Shown: positions 18,502 to 29,207 of the stretch, one piece after another
Position numbering within the stretch: position 1 is the first letter of the stretch
How the letters are laid out: the number at the start of each line of letters is the position of its first letter
From: Costus lasius
Lineage: Eukaryota; Streptophyta; Magnoliopsida; Zingiberales; Costaceae
Direction: 5' to 3'
Assembly: GCA_027563935.2 (NCBI GenBank)
Contig: CM050449.1
Coordinates: forward strand, 15,886,501 to 15,950,500
DNA: 64,000 nt
Notes under the pieces: generated by a model
What the model saw: only the letters and a program-made list of their open reading frames with translations
What the model was told of the DNA's origin: nothing
Database searches by the model: none
Program-made: the position numbers and the translations under genes

Positions 18502-18973
18502 TTATCTATCTTTAAAACTAGCACAAAATTATTGGGAAATACAAGCTAATTCCCAAGCAACTAAACATAAATGCTATTTTCCAAAAGAAAATGGCAGGTA
18601 TGTTCACCAATTACATACTAAGAACGCTCAGTTAAATACCATAATTGATTTACAAATCTCTCAAGCTGAAAGCCTTAGAGAATTTAATCATATATGTACT
18701 GAATTATGGAAAACAGTACACACAGAAATGTTAACAAAGAATATTTTGTTAAGAAATATTCATGAAAATCAAGAATATATTAAGAATCAATATACATACC
18801 TGATTACTATGGTAAAAGAAATTGAAAGATCTCTATTACTACAAAAACAGCTTACAGCTGAACTTAAAGAGATTTTAGATAATCTCCAACGACAGTCAAA
18901 AATCTTTGACTATCAAACAACAAAAACAGCAGCCTTGCTTGAAAAATTACAGAAAAATTCTGAAGAATGGTAA
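18491..18973 (+). CDS. Caulimovirid A ORF1, second copy
   Basis: Same 160-aa helical protein as 7530-8012, starting MDINYLSLKLAQNYWEIQAN. This copy is collinear with promoter, primer site and leader, so it gives the native 5' context: the ATG lies 660 nt after the primer site. Its stop overlaps the ORF2 start in ATGGTAA. Confidence 0.75.
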   Translation: MDINYLSLKLAQNYWEIQANSQATKHKCYFPKENGRYVHQLHTKNAQLNTIIDLQISQAESLREFNHICTELWKTVHTEMLTKNILLRNIHENQEYIKNQYTYLITMVKEIERSLLLQKQLTAELKEILDNLQRQSKIFDYQTTKTAALLEKLQKNSEEW

Positions 18974-19446
18974 TCTTGACTCCTCAAGAAGATCCACGAT
19001 TGCCTAGGATGATAGATCATGATATTGACTATCAAAAAGCACTAGCAGAATCTAGTAATTATCTAGATAATGCTTTGGGTATGATCTCAGATGATCCCCA
19101 AGGAGCGTCTGACAAAAGATTTGTTCGACAAAATAATTTTATAATTGCATATCTTATGCAATTAAATAAAAAATTAGATTTACTTCTGTCACAAACAGCA
19201 GTAACTACTGATTCAATAATAAAACAACAAGAAAGTATTAAAAACTCTACTGATCTAATTTTTAGACAGTATGAGATAATTCAACGCTTAGATAATCTGT
19301 TAGTCTTACAATATCAAAGCTCAATTCACGAATTAACCAATCAATTAAGCCATGTATTACAGATGACTTCTTCAAACCAACCAAGTACATCTCAAACCAC
19401 GACTTCTAGAAGACAACCTAGAAGTACTCAATTTCTCTGGAAATGA
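18967..19446 (+). CDS. Caulimovirid A ORF2, second copy
   Basis: 159-aa coiled-coil protein with basic Ser/Thr-rich tail, as at 7057-7536 (one visible difference in the tail: SHVLQ versus SRVLQ). Placed between ORF1 and movement protein with 7-nt and 4-nt overlaps, implying translation by reinitiation or leaky scanning on one polycistronic RNA. Confidence 0.75.
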   Translation: MVILTPQEDPRLPRMIDHDIDYQKALAESSNYLDNALGMISDDPQGASDKRFVRQNNFIIAYLMQLNKKLDLLLSQTAVTTDSIIKQQESIKNSTDLIFRQYEIIQRLDNLLVLQYQSSIHELTNQLSHVLQMTSSNQPSTSQTTTSRRQPRSTQFLWK

Positions 19447-20183
19447 GTACAAGACCATTTACAGGAACTTCTAATACCCTTATACTGGTACTACAACAGT
19501 AAGAGAAAATAACCAAAATGAAAGGTTATCCATAAGTAATCCCATCCCAAATCTCTTAAACAGAATTTTCGATGGACAAGGGATTCCAGCACAAGTCTTA
19601 GAAGAAGTTGTTGATATAGACCAACAATTTGAGGCTTATCAAAATAATAGATTACAAATATTACGTCCTCAACTTCTTTATAGAACAGGACCATTAAATC
19701 TTAGAACCCAACTTCTAAGAATAACTCGTGAAGAACACCTTTCTGTCACAACAGAACCAAGGAATCTAAAATTTATTTCTAGAGATTCCTTAACCAAACT
19801 AAGACAATCAGGAAAGACATTAGCTCATATAGGAATGATTGTCATTTCAGTAAAAGGACTAGCACGGAAGAAGCTAGGAACAAAAGTGTTAATTGCAATC
19901 CTTGATAAAAGATGGAAATCTGATGCAAGGAAAGCAATTATTGCTTGTATGGAAGTAGACATGACGGAAAACAAGGGCATATTTTATTGCGCCCCAGATT
20001 TTCTCATAAGTATTAAAGACTTAGGAGAATTAGAAATTGGTATCCAAACACGTGGATACGAAGACTTTTCTGGAGATTCTAATCTTCTTATAGGATTAGG
20101 ATTTTTGGGAAAATTAACAAACAATTCTAATACTGGATATAAGCTGTACATCTCCTCTGTGATAGATTCTTTAGCCAGTAAAG
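19443..20183 (+). pseudogene. Caulimovirid A movement protein, frameshifted and truncated, second copy
   Basis: Carries the same 2-nt insertion ('cccttatactgg' at ~19480-19491) and the same 3' join to coat protein ('taaaggaagtttcaatg' at ~20176-20192) as 6313-7060. The core motifs stay readable in an internal frame from 19835. Confidence 0.85.
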
Positions 20184-20999
20184 GAAGTTTCAATGAAAGT
20201 AACAAAAATGGATGGAAACTTTTCTGCTGAAGAAATGTATTCCTATCTAGAAAATTTCTTAGGAGAAACTGCTAGAGCTATGTGGGAATCTTATAAATTA
20301 AACTGTCCTACAGATTTTCAGCAAGACATTTCCTTAGGAGTGAATCCTTATAATTTCACTAACCGAATGAAAATCATGATATTAGGGTCTAATCCTAATA
20401 TGGGATTCAATGCCCAACAAAAAGAAGCCATTCGTAAGCTTGAAATCATCCAGATAAAAAACTGGAAGTATATAAAACCTTTTTTGCAAGACTATCTTTA
20501 TTATGCTTGCAAAGCAGGAGGATATCATGACCAAGCTTTAGGCGAACGGTTATTTTTAAAATTACCTGCTCCTATTGGTCATGAAATACACCAAGCTTGG
20601 AATAATGATCCAGAGAAGGCTCAACTTTCTCTTGCTATGAATAATATTACAACTCGAATACAATTTATAATTGATAAATTGGTAGAAAGATGCACCAGAT
20701 TAAAAGGTGATCATCATCTAAAAGGTGAATTTAGCTTCTGTAATGAAATCTATACACCTCAAACATATGTTAAAGAAACTTCCAAACAGAAGAAAAAGCC
20801 TAAAAAGGGTAAACCTTCTAAGAAATATTTTCTTAGAAAATCTTCAGCAAAGAAACCTTATCTTGCTAAAGAAAAGCATGTTCGGAAATATAATCCTAAA
20901 CGAGATTATAAAAATAAACTGTCATGTTTTACCTGTGGCAGTCAAAATCACTTAGCACGCGATTGCACTAAGAGACAAAATTTATATAGTAAACAATCA
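20184..20999 (+). pseudogene. Caulimovirid A coat protein fragment, second copy
   Basis: Mirror copy of 5504-6312, from MKVTKMDGNFSAEEMYS through the basic stretch and zinc knuckle to NLYSKQ. Fused at ~21000 to RT at exactly the same base as the first copy. Confidence 0.85.
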
Positions 21000-21212
21000 A
21001 TATTGCTTCTAAAATTAAGACTTTCGAAGTCACAGATACCAAGAGTTTACAACAATTCTTGGGATTAGTAAATTATGCTAGACCTTTCTTAAAGGATCTA
21101 CACAAACTGAGTGGACCCCTCTACTCAAAATTAAGTCTGACTGGTGTTAAAAAATTTAACACAGAAGACTATAAACAAATTGATAAAATTAGGCAATTGG
21201 TAGAAACACTGC
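21000..21212 (+). pseudogene. Caulimovirid A RT fragment, second copy
   Basis: Mirror copy of 5298-5503. It ends in 'agaaacactgcctttataatag', the same inverted join to ORF7 found at ~5296. Confidence 0.8.
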
Positions 21213-21974
21213 CTTTATAATAGTGAAACCTTTATCACACTTACAGTGTGGTTCTTCAGGATGCTGTTCCTCACGTTTCATAGAGATCATGGTTAAATGA
21301 AGTCCAGAAGGCCGTGTTATTTCATTAAGAGCTATCTTCTTAAAATAAGAAATAACCTTCATGAATTTTTGATGCTGTGTTCTCTTAACCAGCTCATAAA
21401 TATGTTGTTTAGCTGGATAGAGGATTGGAGGGATCTTGGACTGTGAATTTGTCCATGTTGATTCCATTTCTTGGTTCCAGGTCTGGGTCATCATCTGGAC
21501 TTGTTGTTCTAATCCAGTTTTCTGGGTTTGTAACTCTGTAATCTGAGTTCTGAGATTACTAAGTTCTTTTTCCAAAGCGGTAATCTTAAATTCCTTGGCT
21601 ATATAAGCCTCGAGTGTTTGGGGCTCGAGCTTTGGTGCTACGGCTGTAGTTGCAGGCAGAGTCTTCATATATCTTATAGCTTGCAAATGTCCTACAAGCG
21701 TATTCATGGCGGTTAAAAAACCTGCCCCATGATGGTCTTTCCACAGTAGATCTAGGACCACATGATCATGTCCAGTCAGGGCCGTGAAATGTTTTGGGGT
21801 TCTGAATAGGTACGTCTGCTCTTTTGGTGGAGCATCACGGAGTGTTTGAGCATATGTAGCTCCTTCAGTATCCATTGGGTCTACCAATAGAGGTTGGAAG
21901 ACCTTTTTCCCACTTTTCTTCGAGGAGGAAGATCCCTGGGCTGCCATTTCCTGCATAATTTGTTTAGTTGTCAT
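21213..21974 (-). pseudogene. Caulimovirid A ORF7 N-terminal half, second copy
   Basis: Minus-strand counterpart of 4529-5297, starting MTTKQIMQEMAAQGSSSSKK. It differs by several substitutions (for example KKVFQPL for KKVLQPL and MNTLVGH for MNMLAGH), so the duplication is not brand new or the copies came from slightly different templates. Confidence 0.8.
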
Positions 21975-22440
21975 GCATAACCTTCTAGGTTATCGTATAT
22001 AGCCAAAAAGGCTGATTATTCTGGCCTTTGTAAAAGGCGTGATAGAATGTCAGAAATGACATTATTTTTACCTTTGATATGTTCAAAGGTGATCCTGTAT
22101 GCATTGTTAATACAATGGTCAATAAATGATAGCCATCTCTTTTGAGAGATGCGTTTCTCATTTTTTGTATTGAAGAACTTTACGATTGCTTCGCAATCTG
22201 TTCTTATTAATATTTCCTTTTTGTTTAAAAGAAATAGTCTAAAAGCATCTAAGCCGTAACAAACAGCTAGGAGCTCTTGATCAATGCTGCTAGTGACATT
22301 TTTCTCTCAAAATTTGCCAGAAGCATATCTACAGATGGTTTCTTGTTCTGTAGCATATTTATGGGTTTTGCGAAGAAGGATAGCTCCCCATCCATGTTCA
22401 CAACCATCTGTTTGGACAAGAAGATAATCACTGTCCAAAA
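21975..22440 (-). pseudogene. Caulimovirid A RNase H fragment, second copy
   Basis: Extends further 5' than 4173-4487: it includes SDYLLVQTDGCEHGWGAILL with the first catalytic Asp, and continues to the native stop. A 1-base change near 22312 ('ttttctctcaaaatttgcc') alters the GKFREKN motif so that the frame is interrupted there. Followed on its 5' side by a mosaic of tiny pieces. Confidence 0.75.
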
Positions 22441-22533
22441 ACCGAATGAAAATATCTTCACATATATTTATTGGTATCAGACACGGCTTAATTGTAATAC
22501 ACGGCCTTCTGGACTTCATTTAACCATGATCTG
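22441..22533 (+). other. Junction mosaic of very short viral pieces
   Basis: In ~90 nt I can see a coat-protein scrap ('aaccgaatgaaaat'), a primer-site scrap ('attggtatcaga'), an ORF2 scrap ('acacggcttaattg') and an ORF7 scrap ('cacggccttctggacttcat'). These are serial template switches or end-joining events at the right edge of the cluster. Confidence 0.65.
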
Positions 22534-22535
22534 GG

Positions 22536-23320
22536 CGTAGCGGACGTGCGCCCCAGACAACCGTCTTCCGCTGGCGAGCGCGCAGAGGCGCGAAGATGCA
22601 GAGGGACTGGTGGACACGAGGGCATCGAGGCCGGCTTCACCGAGGGTCTTGACTCTTGACGTCGCCCCCGAAAAGCGGCTCTCCGACGAGGGCGAGAACG
22701 ACACCACAGGCACGACACCCTCCCCAGCAGGGTGGAGGCCAGCCGGTGCGTCCCCAGCCACGACAGGAGCCTGCTCGACCTGCAGAGAGAGGTCCGGAGC
22801 AGCGACCGAGACCACTGGCATGCTTCCTATGCTAGGGTCCACATCGGATGCGAGACTGCTCGACTCGCGAGTGGATTGCGGCGATGGTGGCACGCAAGCC
22901 GACCGATGGCGAAGACACCATCCCGGCGACTATCGGAGCGATGAGGATCGGCACGATGGTGGCGACGAGCTCGACTTTCGGCGTGCGGGAGACGCAGCGG
23001 GCGATAGATCCCGCGTGGGCGCAGGCGAGTTCCTCCACCTCCCCAGTGCGATCACCCACTGCCGGTGGGCAATGAGAGGTGACGGCGCGCATGGCGGAGA
23101 TGATGCTGAGAGAGGCAGAGTCCCGGATCAGCCGCAGGAGAGGTGGCAGGCGCGGAGGACGGTGGATGGAGAGGACGTCGAGGGCGACGTTTAGCTCGGC
23201 TAGGGGAGGACTGTTAGGCTTAGTTAGCGATGGGCCGAGTTTAGAGGCAATTGGGCCTGGGCGGAGGCCCAAGGCCCGGTCGACTTTCCCTTGAGCAGCC
23301 TGATTGGAGGCGGACTGGGG
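22536..23320 (+). repeat. GC-rich repeat R1, right of cluster A
   Basis: Begins 'ctgggcgtagcggacg' (matching 3857 and 25588) and ends 'ggaggcggactgggg' (matching 3840-3860). The 680-bp body is GC-rich with overlapping open frames on both strands; a minus-strand frame at 22832-23272 is open for 146 codons but has no motif I recognise. The order of the shared halves suggests R1 is a tandem or LTR-like unit of about 790 bp. Confidence 0.6.
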
Positions 23321-24575
23321 GGGGGGGGGGCGTTTTCTGGGTAGCCCCCATACCTAGCATATCTGGGTAGGAGTTCCTTATCTACCACACACGCATCTTA
23401 AAGCCCCCTTCAAAAACAAATCTCAAAGCAACAATTTTTATTGCCTAAATTTGCTGCCGTTGCTCCCTGTTACCGTCGCCCCGTTACCCTAACGGGAGCG
23501 GCGAAATCCTAGTTCCTCCCCCTCAAAACCTCTCTCACCGAACACTGCAAAAACCAATCCAGGAAATCCTCTCCAGGGCTTCACCGTCTTCGGATGCGTT
23601 CCAACTCTCCACGGCTCGCGAGCTGGATAGTCCAAACCCACCATGGGAAAAGGCCGACTTGGGCGGCGCCGCCAATGCAGCAAAGGAAGGGAGGTCTATC
23701 AACGAGCTTTGCGGTGGTGAAGTACTACAGCAATGCAATTGTTTTTGGAAGATGCAAGCTCTTCATGCAAGCTCAGTTTAAGCGCGTCAAGCTGACTGTA
23801 ATATCAAGTTGACTGTAAAACTATATCAAGCTGACTGTTCTTGTGACTGTAAACCTATATTTTGTTTCTTTTATGCAATGTATTGTGAATGTCTTCTTTA
23901 ATCAAATTACTGGATTTGGTAGTAGTTAGAACCAATATTGTAAGTTCTTTAATCAAATTACTGCAATGTATTGTGAATGTCTTCTTTACCAACTTGGTTA
24001 TTGTCACCTTTTATTCTGATTCTACTTATTGAGTGCATTCAAACTCGAAAAAATGATTTCTTCGGGTCTTGTCTCTTTGACCCAAGTGGTAAGAGCGCAA
24101 GCTAGGGGCTTCCTACGTTTGGGACAATTATATGTATGTGTGGAATGACAGCCATTGTTTTAGCTACGACTCTTGCTTGCACATGGATGATGAATCTGTT
24201 TGGCTTGTCGTCGGGCTCCAATTTGGAAGGCTGGAAGATTTGTTTCATTGTCTCCCTTGGCATAGTTTGACAAAAGGACTCAATTTAGAAACCCCCTCCT
24301 CACTGTTGTCTTGTGTCGTATTGTAAGCTCTGACATGCTTTGTTCATAGCTAATGAACCATTTGATGAACTGGAACTCCGAATTGTTAATGCTTTAGCTT
24401 TCCCAAACTGTAGGGTTAAATAATCATCATCTTCCTTCCACATAGGTGTTTTAATTTTCAAACTTAAGCAACCCTTTTGTGTTGTCTACAGGTAGAACAA
24501 CTGTACTCGAGATTCATGGTGAAGCTACGAGGAATGCATACCAAGTCTCCCAAGAGAGCTCCCTAAAATTACGTT

Positions 24576-24899
24576 TTACAATTTGATGTTAATAATAAGA
24601 TCAAACCATATTTGCTCAAACACCCTAACTATGACGTCGTGGTACTCGTTGGAGTTGAGGGAGAGAAAGCAAGCGAGCAGCTCCTCCAAATCCTTGGACG
24701 CCGTGATGTTGTTCGCCACGATCATCTCCATCATCAAGTCTGGGAAGTCCCTTTGCGGGTCTGACGATGCCTTCACCACCGCAAAGCTCACCGACAGACC
24801 TCCCTTCCTCTGCTGCATTGGCGGCGCCGTCCAAGTCGGCCTTTTCCCACAGTGGACTTGGACTATCCTGCTTGCGAGCCGTGGAGAGTTGGAACGCAT
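24576..24899 (-). pseudogene. Captured OVATE family protein fragment
   Basis: A 107-aa frame. Its first ~43 residues ([20 protein letters not shown] ... [10 protein letters not shown]) lie in the right inverted repeat and recur in the left arm at 23594. Residues ~40-102 read as an OVATE domain: [23 protein letters not shown], then [20 protein letters not shown] and [14 protein letters not shown] proteins are plant transcriptional repressors affecting organ shape. The domain runs off its end into IINIKL without the usual tail, and nothing indicates a promoter. The N-terminal half in both arms means the capture involved the arm itself. Confidence 0.7.
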
Positions 24900-25150
24900 C
24901 CGAAGATGGTGAAGCCCGGGAGAGGATTTCCTGGATTGGTTTTTGTAGTGTTCGGTGAGAGAGGTTTTGAGGGGGAGGAACTAGGATTTCGCTGCTCTGG
25001 TTAGGGTAATAGGGCGACGGTAACAGAGAGCAACGGCAGCAAGTTTAGGCAATAAAAATTGTTGCTTTGAGATTCGTTTTTGAAGGGGGCTTTAAGATGC
25101 ATGTGTGGTAGATAAGGAACCCCTACCCAGATATGCTGGGTATGGGGGCT

Positions 25151-25558
25151 GGAAAATTGTTGGAAGCGCCCGAGGGCGCTTACAACTTCTAAGTGGAGTC
25201 CCTTTGTTTTTACACTAAAAATATTTTTTTATTATTTTTTATTTTTTAGAAATGATGTATATCTTGTAAGTTATCCAATTGTACTAATATTAAGGTATTC
25301 TAGATTACGTATAGGTATAAAATACCTTAACTAATATCACATATAAGACAAAATACTACTTACTTTATAAAAAATCTAATATTGATTAAGGTATTCTATA
25401 TCTATACGTAATCTAAAATATCTCAATATTAATATTATTGGATAGCTTACAAGATATACATCATTTCTAAAAAAAATAAAAAAAAATATTTTTTAATACC
25501 AAAACGAAAGACCTCATTAGAAGTTCTAAGCGCTCCTAGGCGCTTCCAACAATTTTCC
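25151..25558. mobile_element. 408-bp foldback MITE inside the right MULE arm
   Basis: Ends GGAAAATTGTTGGAAGCGCC and its inverse; the similarity continues inward through an AT-rich interior, so almost the whole element is an imperfect palindrome. It is flanked by 'atgggggct' (25142-25150) and 'atggggct' (25559-25566), an 8-9-bp duplication. It interrupts the MULE repeat 'gggtatgggg/ctacccag', so it is younger than the MULE. Superfamily probably Mutator, from the duplication length. Confidence 0.75.
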
Positions 25559-25582
25559 ATGGGGCTACCCAGAAAACGCGCC

Positions 25583-26520
25583 CGGATCTGGGTGCAGCGG
25601 ACGCGCGGAGACGCGACCTGGATCCGGCCCGTCTCCCGCTGGCGAGCGCGCGGAGGCGCGAAGATGCAGCGGGCTTCCCGAGGCAGCGGCTTCAGCGTCC
25701 CAAGGCACGGCAGCGGGTGCAGGCGGCAGACGGGACGAGAAGCGGGGGGGGTGGCAGGTGTCCTGGAGGCGGCGAGAGCAGAGGAAAAGGGAGAGCAGTG
25801 GCGGCGTCGAGGAGACACGCTATCCTCCACGAGATCCTCTCCTCCAGGCGACCTTCCTCCTTCGGACGAGACGCGATCCTCTGGCGGCCGAGGGACGCGC
25901 GATCTTCCTCGAACGAGTGCTTCCCCTCCTCGACGAGCGAAGAGTGGAGCTCCCGGACGGACACGAGGCAAACCCGAGCGACGAGCTGAGGCAGCAGGAC
26001 GCGCGGGCGGCTCCTCTTTCCCTCAGGCGAGGACCAGTGACCGCGCCGACGAGTCTTCCGGTGGCAACGGGGTCGGGCGTAAGGGTGAGGTTTCTGTGCG
26101 TGTACAGAGAGGAGGTTGAGGGGTTTTAAGGCTGCTATATTTGGAGATAAATAACTGGCAAAGCTTTTCGTTCAAGGTTGCTTTCCGGCGTGTTTTCTGG
26201 GTTTTTCGGCGTATTTCCAGCGTCTTCTCCGGCTGTCTTCCCCATCTCCGAACGATCCCTTCCGGCGTCCAAGAGGCGGGGCCGACGAGAGGCTGAGGGC
26301 GGAAGGGCACGAGCGCCCCTTTCCCCTGCCGGCAGGCCCGTTCCGGCGACGTCCGCGGCCGCAGCGGAGCTCGGCGTTGTAGCGTGCTTGACGTCCGCGG
26401 AGAAGACGAACGTGTTTGAGTGGCATTCGGTTGGAGGCTTCGGGCGGAGTCAAGTCAACGCCGTTGATTCGAGCAAAAATCGGATTCGGCGTGATTTTGC
26501 GGACATGGCGCAATTTTCAT
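25583..26520 (+). repeat. GC-rich repeat R1, right part, and unassigned GC-rich DNA
   Basis: Resumes R1 at 'cggatctgggtgcagcgg', matching 3857 and 22534 for about 110 bp ('gctggcgagcgcgcggaggc'). Beyond ~25700 it has no match in the window. Overlapping frames on both strands at 25447-26130 reflect GC content. A TATA-like 'ctatatttggagataaataa' lies at 26134-26153; a promoter is possible but unsupported. Confidence 0.45.
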
Positions 26521-26539
26521 TAATTAAGCTTGCTTAAGC

Positions 26540-27880
26540 TTAATCGGGGGTCTGACACTTTGTCTAACGGCCAAAAGAACCAACGTTAACAAATGTTAAT
26601 TAAATATTCCAAGTTAAATCGAATTCAATCGGCTTAGCAATGAATTCAATTTAATTTAGTCGGTTAAAGTCAATTAATTGAATTCAGAATTTATTGACAC
26701 CGAAACTAAAAATAATTAAATTAAATTTAAAATTAATTTAATAAAACTATATGTAAAATGCTATTATATTCAATATGTTTTTTTTTTTACTGTAATTCCA
26801 CCAAAAAATAGAACTAGAAAACAGGGCTAGAGTGCACGCGCACACATGCAAAGTAGAGAAGTGTATCCACTTAAAGTGCCACGTTTGAAGCATCAAATGC
26901 GAACGGAGTGCACAAATGGGCACTTTCGCTTGGTCCTGACCTCCTTATCTGGTGAAGGAGGTTGGGCGGGCGGTGATTGATGGGTTTGAAGAAAAAAATA
27001 ATTGATGGCTTTGCCTAGTAAAAATCAAGAAGTTGAGTAATTTGGTCCTTTAACTTCTTTATTCTAACCCACAAGTTAGCACTATAGCAGGTGAAGCTAT
27101 TTCTTTGGCCCCTCACTGCTTCTCTATCTAGACTCTTGTTCCAACCCACAAATAAAATATATGTTTTCTCTCAATCAACTCTCAATTCTTATAATTTTTT
27201 CTATAATACACTACAATCATAATTTCATATTTTTAATAATTTAAAAAATATTTTATTATTAAAATATTATTTTGAATATTAAAATTGACTTATTAATTTT
27301 ATAAATTTTAAATAATATAATAATAATTTTTTAATAGTATAACTCATAATATTTTTAATAATATTTTAATTATAGTTAACTATAAATTTAGTTATAATTT
27401 TATCTTAATAATTTTTTAATAAAAAATTATTTATTATAAATAGAATAATATAATCATAGATTATGCATCTAAATATTTTCAAACTTCGTCATCTAGCATC
27501 TTTTCAACTAGCATTTCTTCGACCAATAGAAGCTAGAAATAGAAGGTAGGGTAAATAGGGCAAAGGGATTTGGATGGTGCAGCAATCTCCGAGGCGAAGA
27601 CTATGGAAGGGGGACAAACGTTTTCGTCGGTGCCATCGTCGCCACCGACCGTTTCTTTGCAATTGGAAATTATTAAGTGATTGTGAACTGCATCAATGGC
27701 TCAATACTCTATAGTCAACGAATCAGCCATTCACTAACACTGAGGGACTATAATATTTTCTCAGAAGGGCGAAAATTATTGGAGTGAAAGAAGTATGGAA
27801 AATGAACTCAATTCTTCTCTGTTTTGGGATTTTCCTAAATTGGGCAGAAAACGAATGTTTTTGCCCGTGTGCCTCTTCCT
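26540..27880. other. Unassigned AT-rich DNA
   Basis: Low-complexity A/T stretches at 27170-27460 and no gene signal. A poly-T tract lies at 26780-26789. Confidence 0.5.
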
Positions 27881-28190
27881 TCTCACCATGCTGCTACCTC
27901 TGTACCTCATCGCCACCGCTATCTCACATGTTCGCCGCTGCCGCCTTGCCTGCTCACTGTTGCCGCCTCCTATGCCTGTTGCCATTGCCTCTTTCCTCAC
28001 TCGACAACGTTGTTGCCTCCTACGCCTGCCAACGCCGCTGCTCGCACGCTCACTGTCGCCACCTCGTATGCCCGCCACCGCTGCCTCCTTCCTCATTCGC
28101 CAATATTGCCGCCCATGCTACTACCTCTCTTGCTCGTCGCTGCTACATCAGCTTCTTCCTCTCTCCCATTCACAGCTGAGCATATGACTT
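27880..28190 (+). repeat. Imperfect ~97-bp tandem repeat, GCC-rich
   Basis: 'cgcctcctatgcctgttgcc' (27962) recurs as 'cgccacctcgtatgcccgcc' (28058), with the parallel 'ctttcctcactcgacaacg' and 'tccttcctcattcgccaata'. Repetition and composition open several frames on both strands; none looks like a protein gene. Confidence 0.5.
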
Positions 28191-28199
28191 TCACATAAC

Positions 28200-29200
28200 C
28201 TTAGTTTCATTTCTTTCTCTTTCATTCCCTTCTTTTCCCATTATTTCTATTTTTTTCTTCCCTCAAAGTAAACAAAGCCAAGGCTAGTTCATTATTTTCT
28301 ACTTTATAAATTCAAACTCACAAAACATTGTTAAAAGATATTATTAAAAATTTAATGATACTAATTTAAGATATTCAATTAAAATTAGTTTAACTTCATA
28401 ATTAAATTTTAACTTATGATAGATCTTGGTAAATTGGAAGGAAAACAAAGAGTATTATGGATATTAATCTACCTTCATATTTATTCTACTTAATATCAGC
28501 ATATTTATATCTATGATTTAGTTAGTTGGTAACTAAATATATGGTTAAAATTGTTTTTACACAAGGTTAGGATTATAGTATGTGCTAGAGTAAATACAAA
28601 GTAATTTTTAAACAATGTTTGGATTTTTTTAGTTGTTGAACGTAACACTATAAAGTAATTAGTATTATATTATATGAGTTAATAATAAAAGTACTCTATA
28701 AAAAATATAACTTATAATTGAGGATTTTATTTAGCTATATATCGATATTTTCATGATAATATTGCTTATTATGTTACATACGAATGTTATTATTTGTATT
28801 ATAATATATGAGCATCTAGATGTAATATAATGTTGTTATTTCATTTTATCTAATGTAGCATGTTTTAACTTGTTTTGATTTATATTTAGTAATTTTTGTT
28901 AATTCTATTTCTTTTATTATAAGTTGTATGTAGTCAACTATTTTACTCGAGTTTGATTAGTGTGATAGTCAACATGATTTACACTAATTTAAATTTAATA
29001 AAATATAATTCATTTTAATATTACTGGTCTATCTAACCCATTTAAAATATATAAAATAGATTTTATATTAAAATAATATATTTTACTATAATAATACAAA
29101 CTATAATAAAAATTAAAATATGATATATATATATATAATTTCGCTTGAGTTCTAAAATCAACAAAGAAATTAAAAAAAGGAAATTCGGAAACCTGCAGTT
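28200..29200. other. Unassigned AT-rich DNA
   Basis: No coding or repeat signal other than A/T runs and a short (TA)n tract at ~29123-29137. Confidence 0.5.
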
Positions 29201-29207
29201 GAATTTG

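Larger units (their letters stand above)
23321..25582. mobile_element. Mutator-like element with ~400-bp inverted repeats (Pack-MULE type)
   Basis: The left arm (about 23330-23722) and right arm (about 24770-25582, minus a nested element at 25151-25558) are inverted copies, starting 'cgttttctgggtagcccc'. It splits R1: 'cggactggg' precedes it and 'cggatctggg' follows it, consistent with a 9-10-bp target duplication. Long inverted repeats and a 9-bp duplication are Mutator features. There is no transposase. The interior carries host gene pieces, including an OVATE domain, which fits a gene-capturing Pack-MULE. Confidence 0.7.

Noticed and set aside
22610..23272. Overlapping 146-194 codon frames in the GC-rich repeat
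   Set aside because: Open frames on both strands of GC-rich DNA, no motif, not preserved in the other R1 copies.
24060..24110. tRNA-like patch ('gtggtaagagcgcaagctagg')
   Set aside because: Could not be folded by eye into acceptor, D, anticodon and T arms, and no T-loop consensus follows.
27776..28198. Several 100-130 codon frames on both strands
   Set aside because: Produced by an imperfect ~97-bp GCC-rich repeat; composition explains the lack of stops.
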